Made by a program: the position numbers and the translations under genes. Under the pieces are notes generated by a model that saw nothing but the letters and a program-made list of their open reading frames with translations, was not told where the DNA came from and made no database searches. Below are positions 7,656 to 15,281 of a stretch of 33,651 bases of DNA, piece by piece; the stretch's first letter is position 1; every line of letters begins with the position of its first letter. The DNA is from Moorena sp. SIO3H5 (GTDB taxonomy: Bacteria; Cyanobacteriota; Cyanobacteriia; Cyanobacteriales; Coleofasciculaceae), in the NCBI RefSeq assembly GCF_010692395.1, contig NZ_JAAHHS010000010.1, positions 28,878 through 62,528 on the forward strand. The letters run 5' to 3'.

Positions 7656-9332
7656 TTATTCAGAACTATCTTCGACCACAGTAGTGGACTCAAACTCCCC
7701 GGTCTCTACTGCCGATTCTTCCAATATCTCATCAACAACAGTAGTGGACTCAGATTCACTTGGTGCTACCGCCGGTTGTTCCAATATCTCATCAACAACA
7801 GTAGTGGACTCAGATTCACTTGGTGTTACCGCCGGTTGTTCAGAACTATCTTCAACCACAGTAGTGGACTCAGACTCGTCGGTCTCTACTGCGGTTTGTT
7901 CCGATATCTCATCAACAACAGTAGTGGACTCAGATTCACTTGGTGCTACCACAGCTTCCTCTGATGTAATGTCCAGTTCCTCTAGCGGTTCAGGTGAGGG
8001 GCTAGGGGTGACAGCGGAACCTCCGAAGAAACTGCCAAAGCGACTCCAGATGTTTAATTTTGGCTTTTCTGACGGTTCAGGTAGAGGATTTACTGATTCA
8101 GTCCCAGTAGTTGCTTCCTCAACTTGTGCTGGGGTTTCACTGGCAGGAACCAGCTCTTCTGCTTCCAAAGTTGTTTCCAGCTCAGGTAGGTTGGGCTCAA
8201 CCTCAGGGGTTGCTTCCTCCAGAATTATTGGCAGTTCACTGGGTGTTACAGATTCCTCTAGTTCTGGTATTTGCTCTGTTTCAGTAGGGGCTAATTCCCC
8301 TGGTGATGTAGTGTATTCCTCTGTAGTTTCTTTTGAATTAGTCAGTGATGGACTTGGAGCTGCTGTCTCTTCTGGTACAGGTATTGGAGTTGGCGGTGGC
8401 TGATAGTTCGGGTCTACAATACCACCAGCTTCCTCAGCTGAGAGTTGACCTAGTACTAGCTGGGAAAGGGTGTCTTCACCATTAGGCTGGTAGTTAATCA
8501 CCTGTACTTTGTTGTTGAAAACATTCTTGACTGGGTTGCCCTGTTCATCGAGAAACTCTAACTCTACCCAGTTTTTGCCCTCTTTAAACCCTGTCAGATA
8601 AATCGATTCCCAACGGTCGAGTAGGAAACTTTTACCGTTCACAGTAACCCGAATATGCCAATCAACACTATCATCATCGAGATTGTCTTGAGCCACTAGC
8701 TGGGGAGGGGTATTACTCAAGGGGGTATTCGTCAAATAGAAGTCCAGCAAAATCGGCTCTGCTCCGTACTCCCCTTTTGGAACGCTGTAAGTTAGCAGTG
8801 GCAGGGCTGGATCTGGGTTGTTCTCGTCAGTTTTAGTAAAGATATGAAATGTGGTCTGGGCATAGGCACCTTCATTTTTAAAGCTCTCATCCCAGGGGCG
8901 AGAGGCAAATGCCCGCAAGGTATGGGTGCCAGGGGATAAATCCTCTAGGATTAGAGGTTGGTCTAGGTCATAGATGGCTTGGAAAGGTTGGTTGTCCAGG
9001 ATGACGTTCAGATGAGGACCTATGCCTAGATCGGGATCTTGGAAAATTGGCAAGTCCTGAACCTGAAATTTCACTGATACTGTTGTATCTTCAAGCACCA
9101 TGTCATCACCAGGTCTGACAATGATGACTTGAGGCTGGTAAGCCTCTAGGCTCTCACTAAGTTCTTGAATAGCTAGGGGTGGCCCTACTTCTGATAACTG
9201 ATTAACTTGGTTGGTTTGGGAGCTGGCATCGATGCCAAACCGCTTCGATGTCTTGATGCGATCGCTTCCACAGGCCACCAGACCCCAAACTAAAATCGTT
9301 GTGATTAGGAAGAAAAAAAGTCTTTTCACCAT
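7656..9332 (-). CDS. Lipoprotein with C-terminal 20-aa repeats
   Basis: Starting at the ATG at 9330-9332, the protein of 558 aa begins MVKRLFFFLITTILVWGLVAC, a lipoprotein signal with lipobox LVAC (Cys21), so it is probably lipid-anchored in the envelope. An in-frame ATG 45 bases upstream would add 15 residues and spoil the signal peptide. The middle (about 60-290) has beta-rich, Ig-like character (TVSVKFQVQDLP; GTHTLRAFASRPWDESF), as in bacterial Ig-type binding modules. The part after about 305 is rich in Pro, Glu, Ser and Thr and ends in five 20-residue repeats with the core ESESTTVVDEILEQPAV. I do not recognise a named family; function is unknown. No operon partner is seen. Confidence 0.8.
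   Translation of the reverse strand: MVKRLFFFLITTILVWGLVACGSDRIKTSKRFGIDASSQTNQVNQLSEVGPPLAIQELSESLEAYQPQVIIVRPGDDMVLEDTTVSVKFQVQDLPIFQDPDLGIGPHLNVILDNQPFQAIYDLDQPLILEDLSPGTHTLRAFASRPWDESFKNEGAYAQTTFHIFTKTDENNPDPALPLLTYSVPKGEYGAEPILLDFYLTNTPLSNTPPQLVAQDNLDDDSVDWHIRVTVNGKSFLLDRWESIYLTGFKEGKNWVELEFLDEQGNPVKNVFNNKVQVINYQPNGEDTLSQLVLGQLSAEEAGGIVDPNYQPPPTPIPVPEETAAPSPSLTNSKETTEEYTTSPGELAPTETEQIPELEESVTPSELPIILEEATPEVEPNLPELETTLEAEELVPASETPAQVEEATTGTESVNPLPEPSEKPKLNIWSRFGSFFGGSAVTPSPSPEPLEELDITSEEAVVAPSESESTTVVDEISEQTAVETDESESTTVVEDSSEQPAVTPSESESTTVVDEILEQPAVAPSESESTTVVDEILEESAVETGEFESTTVVEDSSE
7669..7970. repeat. 60-bp coding minisatellite (5 copies)
   Basis: The block GTAGTGGACTCA recurs exactly every 60 bases at 7681, 7741, 7801, 7861 and 7921, with conserved sequence before it (ATCTCATCAACAACA or ATCTTCAACCACA). 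The period is 20 codons, so copy-number change keeps the lipoprotein in frame. Because the core is nearly self-complementary, both strands encode TTVVD in one frame. Confidence 0.95.
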
Positions 9333-9670
9333 GATTATCTGGCTGTTCCTACCCAACAAGCCATCTCCTTTGATCACCAGCCTTTAATCTTAACTTACAG
9401 GTTGACCTCTAGTCTTGCTGCTTGTCTAATGGTGTTGGTCTATGAGCGTTGGGGTTACCTATTGGCAGGATGATCAAGTCTGTTATAACTTTTTCCCTCT
9501 TGGTGCCCGTTCTCTTGGTTAGGGGATCTCCCAGGGGTCGCACCCCTGTTTCAAGTCTTCCGCTTTTTTATAAATATTCCGCTTCTCTATTAACAATATC
9601 CCTAGACGTTCAACCTTTGAGGGTCGTCTGTATAGATTGGGGACACTTTTTTTAAAATATTTAGCATTTC

Positions 9671-9720
9671 TTTACGTTTTGTAACATTTTGAATAAATTA
9701 TCATTGATTTTTTCTATAGT
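9671..9720 (+). promoter_or_regulatory. psaA promoter with HLR1-like element
   Basis: TTTACGTT-TT-GTAACATT (9671-9688) matches the known HLR1 consensus (G/T)TTACA(T/A)(T/A)-NN-(G/T)TTACA(T/A)(T/A) with one mismatch per half. It is followed by a -10-like TATAGT at 9715-9720 without a clear -35. The HLR1 is bound by the response regulator RpaB and sits just upstream of photosystem I promoters in model cyanobacteria. Transcription would begin near 9727, leaving a leader of about 290 nt. The rest of 9333-10015 has no gene. Confidence 0.55.
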
Positions 9721-9787
9721 TAGTTTTGATTTGTTGTGATGGCGGCTTAGACACAAACAGTGGTATACCTATTGATACTGCTAATTG

Positions 9788-9827
9788 AAAATAGTTAACG
9801 ATTATCCAAAAAATTGTTAACTATTTT
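9788..9827. repeat. 12-bp perfect inverted repeat in the psaA leader
   Basis: AAAATAGTTAAC (9788-9799) and GTTAACTATTTT (9816-9827) are exact reverse complements separated by 16 bases. The right arm runs into GTTAACTATTTTTAACTG, a weaker HLR1-like pair. It could be a protein-binding site or an RNA hairpin in the leader. Confidence 0.6.
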
Positions 9828-10002
9828 TAACTGAATTCAAAAAGCGCCTGAAGCAAGACCTATTATCTTCTAAGGGAGGTATCCGTTTTGACGTAAATTC
9901 AGAACAGGTCCTTGCTTCCGTTAGAAAGCAGTGATTAAAAAAATGCTTTCTTACCCATAAAAATAAAACTCCCCTAGGGGTATTAGTCGTTCCTTGTCTA
10001 GA

Positions 10003-10018
10003 GAGGAGATTCCTCATG
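10003..10018 (+). promoter_or_regulatory. psaA ribosome-binding site within a small hairpin
   Basis: GAGGAGATTCCTCATG contains the Shine-Dalgarno GAGGAG and a complementary TCCTC directly before the ATG (stem 10003-10007 with 10011-10015, three-base loop). The site fixes the psaA start and may be partly self-masked in the mRNA. Confidence 0.55.
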
Positions 10019-12238
10019 CCACTCGAGGTCGATAAAGACCCGGTACCAGCTTCTTTTGAGAAGTGGGGTAAGCCAGGTCATTTTGATCGAACCCTAGCGA
10101 GAGGTCCCAAAACCACCACTTGGATTTGGAACCTTCACGCTAACGCTCATGATTTCGATAGTCATACCAGTGACTTAGAAGACGTTTCTCGGAAAATTTT
10201 TAGTGCACACTTCGGTCACCTAGCCGTTGTCTTTGTTTGGTTGAGCGGCATGTACTTCCATGGTGCTCGTTTTTCCAACTACGAAGCATGGCTGAGTGAT
10301 CCCACTACTATTAAGCCCAGTGCTCAAGTGGTTTGGCCTGTGGTTGGTCAAGGCATTTTGAATGGCGATGTTGGTGGGGGCTTCCACGGCATCCAAATCA
10401 CCTCTGGTTTCTTCCAGCTGTGGCGTGCTTCCGGTATCACCAATAGCACCCAACTGTACGCAACAGCTATTGGTGGTCTGGTAATGGCAGCCCTGATGCT
10501 ATTTGCTGGCTGGTTCCACTACCACAAGAAAGCTCCGAAACTGTCATGGTTCCAGAGCGTGGAGTCGATGATGAACCACCACTTAGCCGTGCTGCTGGGC
10601 TGCGGCTGCCTGGGTTGGGCAGGTCACCAGATCCATGTGTCTTTGCCCATCAACAAGCTCTTGGATTCTGGGGTGGCTCCTAGTGAGATTCCACTGCCCC
10701 ATGAGTTCTTATTCGATCAGAGCTTTATGGCAGATCTTTATCCCAGTTTTGCTCAGGGCATAACCCCCTTCTTCACCCTGAACTGGGGCGTCTACTCTGA
10801 CTTCCTCACCTTCAATGGTGGTCTGAATCCAGTAACCGGTGGATTGTGGTTGTCAGATACCGCTCACCATCACTTAGCTCTAGCAGTACTGTTCATCATT
10901 GCTGGCCACATGTACCGTAATACCTACGGTATTGGTCATAGCATGAAGGAAATTCTAGAGGCTCATAAGGGTCCGTTCACTGGCGAAGGACACAAAGGTC
11001 TTTATGAAATCCTGACTACGTCTTGGCATGCCCAGCTAGCGATTAACCTAGCCATGCTAGGCTCCCTGACCATAATTGTGGCTCATCATATGTACGCGAT
11101 GCCTCCGTATCCGTACCTTGCCACAGACTATGGTACTCAGCTGTGCCTATTCACCCACCATATGTGGATTGGTGCCTTCTGTATTGTCGGAGGCGCAGCC
11201 CATGGTGCTATTTTCATGGTGCGGGACTATGACCCAGCCAAGAATGTGAACAACCTACTAGACCGGGTGATCCGTCACCGCGATGCAATTATCTCTCACC
11301 TGAACTGGGTGTGTATCTGGTTAGGTTTCCATTCCTTTGGTCTTTACATTCACAACGATACAATGCGGGCTTTGGGTCGTCCTCAGGATATGTTCTCTGA
11401 TACGGCGATTCAACTACAGCCAATCTTTGCCCAGTGGATTCAAAACATCCACAACGTAGCGCCGGGAGGAACTGCTCCCAATGCTTTGGAAACAGTTAGC
11501 TATGCCTTTGGCGGAGGCATGGTAGAAGTAGGCGGTAAAGTGGCAATGATGCCGATTGAGCTGGGTACTGCGGACTTTATGGTTCACCATATCCATGCGT
11601 TCACCATCCATGTCACTGCACTAATTCTGCTCAAAGGGGTACTGTTTGCCCGTTCGTCACGTCTGATCCCCGATAAAGCTAACTTAGGCTTCCGCTTCCC
11701 CTGCGATGGTCCAGGTCGTGGCGGTACCTGCCAGGTATCCGGTTGGGATCATGTTTTCCTAGGCTTGTTCTGGATGTATAACTGCATCTCTGTGGTTATT
11801 TTCCACTTCAGCTGGAAGATGCAATCTGATGTCTGGGGAACAGTATTCCCAGATGGGACTGTGTCTCACATTACCAATGGCAACTTTGCCCAAAGTGCAA
11901 TCACCATCAATGGCTGGTTACGGGACTTTTTGTGGGCACAAGCCTCAAATGTAATCACATCTTACGGCTCAGCTCTGTCGGCATACGGCATAATGTTCCT
12001 AGCTGGTCACTTCGTCTTTGCCTTTAGCCTGATGTTCCTATTTAGTGGTCGTGGTTACTGGCAAGAACTGATCGAATCCATCGTTTGGGCTCATAATAAA
12101 TTGAAAGTAGCCCCATCGATTCAGCCTCGTGCTCTGAGCATCACTCAGGGTCGGGCTGTAGGGGTAGCTCACTACCTCCTGGGAGGAATCGTCGTTACCT
12201 GGTCATTCTTCATAGCACGAATCCTGTCAGTGGGATAA
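10016..12238 (+). CDS. psaA: Photosystem I P700 apoprotein A1 (PsaA)
   Basis: PsaA forms the photosystem I core heterodimer with PsaB and carries P700, the primary electron-transfer cofactors, antenna chlorophylls and half of the FX iron-sulfur ligands. The 740-aa product matches the family throughout, for example [20 protein letters not shown] near the start, the FX segment [12 protein letters not shown] (Cys563 and Cys572) and the C-terminal ARILSVG. It is an eleven-helix thylakoid membrane protein. The N-terminus is about a dozen residues shorter than usual ([11 protein letters not shown] rather than a longer charged leader). No alternative ATG, GTG or TTG start was found just upstream, and the ATG has a good GAGGAG site. 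It is followed by psaB 175 bases later, the standard operon order. Clustered far-red photosystem genes are not seen here. Confidence 0.98.
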   Translation: MPLEVDKDPVPASFEKWGKPGHFDRTLARGPKTTTWIWNLHANAHDFDSHTSDLEDVSRKIFSAHFGHLAVVFVWLSGMYFHGARFSNYEAWLSDPTTIKPSAQVVWPVVGQGILNGDVGGGFHGIQITSGFFQLWRASGITNSTQLYATAIGGLVMAALMLFAGWFHYHKKAPKLSWFQSVESMMNHHLAVLLGCGCLGWAGHQIHVSLPINKLLDSGVAPSEIPLPHEFLFDQSFMADLYPSFAQGITPFFTLNWGVYSDFLTFNGGLNPVTGGLWLSDTAHHHLALAVLFIIAGHMYRNTYGIGHSMKEILEAHKGPFTGEGHKGLYEILTTSWHAQLAINLAMLGSLTIIVAHHMYAMPPYPYLATDYGTQLCLFTHHMWIGAFCIVGGAAHGAIFMVRDYDPAKNVNNLLDRVIRHRDAIISHLNWVCIWLGFHSFGLYIHNDTMRALGRPQDMFSDTAIQLQPIFAQWIQNIHNVAPGGTAPNALETVSYAFGGGMVEVGGKVAMMPIELGTADFMVHHIHAFTIHVTALILLKGVLFARSSRLIPDKANLGFRFPCDGPGRGGTCQVSGWDHVFLGLFWMYNCISVVIFHFSWKMQSDVWGTVFPDGTVSHITNGNFAQSAITINGWLRDFLWAQASNVITSYGSALSAYGIMFLAGHFVFAFSLMFLFSGRGYWQELIESIVWAHNKLKVAPSIQPRALSITQGRAVGVAHYLLGGIVVTWSFFIARILSVG

Positions 12239-12314
12239 CTGCTTACCAGGAATCGATGCGAAACCTTGAGTGGGATACCATAACCTGTGTCTCGCCTGTC
12301 GATACCCTAAGCAA

Positions 12315-12334
12315 CCTGGAACTTCGGTTCCAGG
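12315..12334 (+). promoter_or_regulatory. UUCG-tetraloop hairpin between psaA and psaB
   Basis: CCTGGAAC-TTCG-GTTCCAGG forms a perfect 8-bp stem with a C(UUCG)G loop, an exceptionally stable RNA hairpin. No T-run follows, so it is unlikely to be a full terminator. It lies 77 bases after the psaA stop and may protect the psaA 3' end or set the psaA/psaB ratio by partial processing or attenuation. Confidence 0.7.
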
Positions 12335-12390
12335 GGGTTAATTAAGAAAAAACAATGAGCAGCATGATTGCATAAGTCTCATAGGTCAGC

Positions 12391-12416
12391 GAGGAGAATT
12401 TCCTTAAAAGCATATG
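12391..12416 (+). promoter_or_regulatory. psaB ribosome-binding region with complementary TCCT
   Basis: GAGGAG at 12391-12396 is followed by TCCT at 12401-12404, able to pair with AGGA across a five-base loop, as in the psaA leader. The GAGGAG ends 17 bases before the ATG, farther than usual, but the encoded start [12 protein letters not shown] is canonical for PsaB. Confidence 0.45.
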
Positions 12417-14630
12417 GCAACAAAATTTCCAAAATTTAGCCAGGACCTCGCTCAAGATCCGACAACACGTCGAATCTGGTACGGGATTGCCACAGCCCAT
12501 GACTTTGAAAGCCATGATGGCATGACCGAGGAGAATCTATATCAAAAGATTTTTGCTTCTCACTTCGGCCATCTTGCAATCATTTTCTTGTGGACGTCTG
12601 GCACCCTGTTCCACGTAGCCTGGCAAGGTAACTTTGAAGAGTGGATTAAAGATCCTGAAACTGTTAAGCCCATCGCCCACGCGATTTGGGATCCCCAATT
12701 TGGCTCAGGGGCAATTGATGCCTTCACCCAAGCTGGTGCTTCTAGCCCGGTAAATATCGCCTATTCCGGTGTTTACCACTGGTTTTACACCATTGGTATG
12801 ACAACCAATAACCAACTGCATGGTGGTGCCATGTTCTTGTTATTGTTGTCATCCCTATTACTGTTTGCAGGTTGGTTGCACTTACAGCCTAAATTCCGCC
12901 CCAGCTTGAGCTGGTTCAAGAATGCAGAGTCTAGGCTGAATCACCACTTGGCAGGTTTGTTTGGTGTTAGCTCCTTAGCTTGGGCAGGTCACTTGATTCA
13001 CGTGGCTATCCCCGCATCTCGCGGACAGCGGGTTGGTTGGGATAACTTCCTGAGTGTCAAACCCCATGCAGCTGGATTAGGACCTTTCTTTACCGGGAAT
13101 TGGGGAGTCTATGCCCAGAACCCAGATACCGCTGGACATATCTTTGGTACCTCTGACGGTGCAGGGACAGCGATTCTGACCTTCTTGGGTGGCTTCCATC
13201 CCCAGACTGAGTCCTTGTGGTTGACCGATATCGCCCATCACCACTTGGCGATCGCAGTGATCTTCATCATTGCCGGTCATATGTACCGCACCAACTGGGG
13301 TATTGGTCACAGCATCAAGGAGATTCATAGTGCCCACAATCCCCCGGCAAGTACTCCCTTTGGAGGCATGTTAGGTGAGGGTCACAAGGGTCTATATGAC
13401 ACCATCAACAACTCTCTCCACTTCCAGTTAGGGTTAGCCCTGGCTTGTTTGGGTGTGGTCTGTTCCTTGGTAGCCCAACATATGTATGCGCTGCCGTCCT
13501 ATGCGTTCATAGCCAAGGATCACACCACGATGGCAGCACTGTATACTCACCATCAGTACATTGCTGGTTTCTTGATGGTTGGAGCCTTCGCTCATGGTGC
13601 TATCTTCTTTGTGCGGGATTATGACCCAGAGGCTAATAAGAATAATGTGTTAGCCCGGATGCTGGAACACAAAGAAGCTCTGATTTCTCACCTGAGCTGG
13701 GTAACTCTGTTCTTAGGTTTCCATACCTTAGGACTCTATGTTCACAACGACGTCGTGGTTGCTTTCGGCACCCCCGAGAAGCAAATCCTGGTTGAGCCAG
13801 TATTTGCTCAGTTCATCCAAGCGGCTCACGGTAAACTGCTATACGGCTTTGACACTCTGCTGTCCAATCCCGATAGCTTAGCTGCTGGCGCTGGTGCAGC
13901 TTACCTACCTGGCTGGATGGATGCCATCAACAGCGGAGCTAACTCCCTGTTCCTGACCATTGGTCCTGGCGATTTCTTGGTACACCATGCGATCGCTCTA
14001 GGTTTGCACACCACCACCCTGATTCTAGTCAAGGGTGCGCTGGATGCCCGTGGTTCCAAGCTAATGCCCGACAAGAAGGACTTCGGTTATGCCTTCCCTT
14101 GTGATGGTCCTGGCCGTGGTGGTACTTGCGACATCTCTGCTTGGGATGCCTTCTACCTCGCCATGTTCTGGATGCTCAACACCTTAGGCTGGTTGACCTT
14201 CTACTGGCACTGGAAGCATCTGTGCGTCTGGCAAGGTAACGTGGCTCAGTTCAATGAGAACTCTACTTATCTCATGGGCTGGTTCCGGGATTACCTGTGG
14301 GCTAACTCTGCTCCGTTGATCAATGGTTACAGCCCGTTTGGAACCAACAACCTGTCTGTCTGGGCTTGGATGTTCCTCTTCGCACATCTAGTTTGGGCAA
14401 CTGGTTTCATGTTCCTGATCTCGTGGCGTGGTTACTGGCAAGAGCTAATCGAAACCTTGGTCTGGGCACACGAGCGTACTCCTCTGGCTAACTTGGTTAG
14501 TTGGAAGGATAAGCCTGTTGCGCTGTCCATCGTTCAAGCTCGTCTGGTTGGTTTAACCCACTTCACGGTAGGTTATATACTTACCTACGCCGCATTCTTG
14601 ATTGCCTCGACAGCTGGTGCATTTGGCTAA
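12414..14630 (+). CDS. psaB: Photosystem I P700 apoprotein A2 (PsaB)
   Basis: PsaB pairs with PsaA in the photosystem I reaction centre, binding P700, the electron-transfer chain and the FX cluster. The 738-aa product has the canonical start [20 protein letters not shown], the FX segment [12 protein letters not shown] (Cys563 and Cys572) and the ending ASTAGAFG; length fits the family. It has the expected eleven hydrophobic helices for the thylakoid membrane. It is transcribed with psaA and followed by an intrinsic terminator. Several residues near the C-terminus ([32 protein letters not shown]) depart from the commoner family sequence, which the fragment at 33153-33617 matches better. Confidence 0.98.
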   Translation: MATKFPKFSQDLAQDPTTRRIWYGIATAHDFESHDGMTEENLYQKIFASHFGHLAIIFLWTSGTLFHVAWQGNFEEWIKDPETVKPIAHAIWDPQFGSGAIDAFTQAGASSPVNIAYSGVYHWFYTIGMTTNNQLHGGAMFLLLLSSLLLFAGWLHLQPKFRPSLSWFKNAESRLNHHLAGLFGVSSLAWAGHLIHVAIPASRGQRVGWDNFLSVKPHAAGLGPFFTGNWGVYAQNPDTAGHIFGTSDGAGTAILTFLGGFHPQTESLWLTDIAHHHLAIAVIFIIAGHMYRTNWGIGHSIKEIHSAHNPPASTPFGGMLGEGHKGLYDTINNSLHFQLGLALACLGVVCSLVAQHMYALPSYAFIAKDHTTMAALYTHHQYIAGFLMVGAFAHGAIFFVRDYDPEANKNNVLARMLEHKEALISHLSWVTLFLGFHTLGLYVHNDVVVAFGTPEKQILVEPVFAQFIQAAHGKLLYGFDTLLSNPDSLAAGAGAAYLPGWMDAINSGANSLFLTIGPGDFLVHHAIALGLHTTTLILVKGALDARGSKLMPDKKDFGYAFPCDGPGRGGTCDISAWDAFYLAMFWMLNTLGWLTFYWHWKHLCVWQGNVAQFNENSTYLMGWFRDYLWANSAPLINGYSPFGTNNLSVWAWMFLFAHLVWATGFMFLISWRGYWQELIETLVWAHERTPLANLVSWKDKPVALSIVQARLVGLTHFTVGYILTYAAFLIASTAGAFG

Positions 14631-14681
14631 TGGTTGCTGAAACTAGCTTTTTAGGTATTTAAATTGTAGGTAATTAATTTA

Positions 14682-14711
14682 AATCTCCTACCTTCCGGTG
14701 GGGGATTTTTT
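14682..14711 (+). terminator. Intrinsic terminator of psaAB
   Basis: AATCTCCTACC-TTCC-GGTGGGGGATT forms an 11-bp stem with two G-U pairs and ends in a run of six T. It starts 52 bases after the psaB stop. Confidence 0.85.
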
Positions 14712-14896
14712 GTTGTCTACCAAAAGCGATTGACTTGCTTGTCATGCTACGGGAACGCAGATTCGGAACAGGTAAACAACCGCTGAAACCTTGATTATTT
14801 CGTCAGTTTTAGGTCTACTGAATAAAATTCCATGGCTTAGCAGTAGCAAAACTATAGCGCTATATCACATATCAGTGATTATCAGGGAAAATAGTA

Positions 14897-14925
14897 TTGA
14901 CAAAAACTATAAAATGTGGTATAGA
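14897..14925 (+). promoter_or_regulatory. Consensus sigma-70-type promoter upstream of the kinase fusion
   Basis: TTGACA (14897-14902) and TATAGA (14920-14925) are 17 bases apart, close to ideal. Transcription would begin near 14932, giving a leader of about 350 nt for the kinase gene. A 46-codon frame at 14950-15090 (MNNYLALLLIPPESGNS) lies directly downstream but has no clear ribosome-binding site and may be chance. The remainder of 14712-15281 shows no gene. Confidence 0.65.
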
Positions 14926-15281
14926 AAAGACAACTAGTGAATCATTTAAATGAACAACTATCTGGCTCTGTTACTGATTCCCCCAGAATCAGGTAACTCT
15001 GCTCTACTTAAATCCTGCCATGCAATCTCCTACGTAGTACTGAGTAGTGAGAGGGCGAGGTCGTCAGGGGGTCGCTGCTACTGTTCATAAATGATAAAGG
15101 ATTGGCAGATAGATAAATAAGTACAGGACTTATCCATCCAGAAGTGTAAAACCTATGTAATTCTGTGATCCGTAGGTGATCCGAAGTTCCCTATTGGCTA
15201 AAACCTTGATTCTTGGTTTGAGCTGGATATGTTCTATTAAGTTATATCAGAATTGACACCTTTTGAAGCTTCAAAATTTTT

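Noticed and set aside
7618..8403. 261-codon plus-strand open frame rich in Ser, Thr and Val
   Set aside because: It is antisense to the lipoprotein gene and arises from the symmetric 60-bp repeat; composition is low complexity and the minus-strand gene has a signal peptide and credible start.
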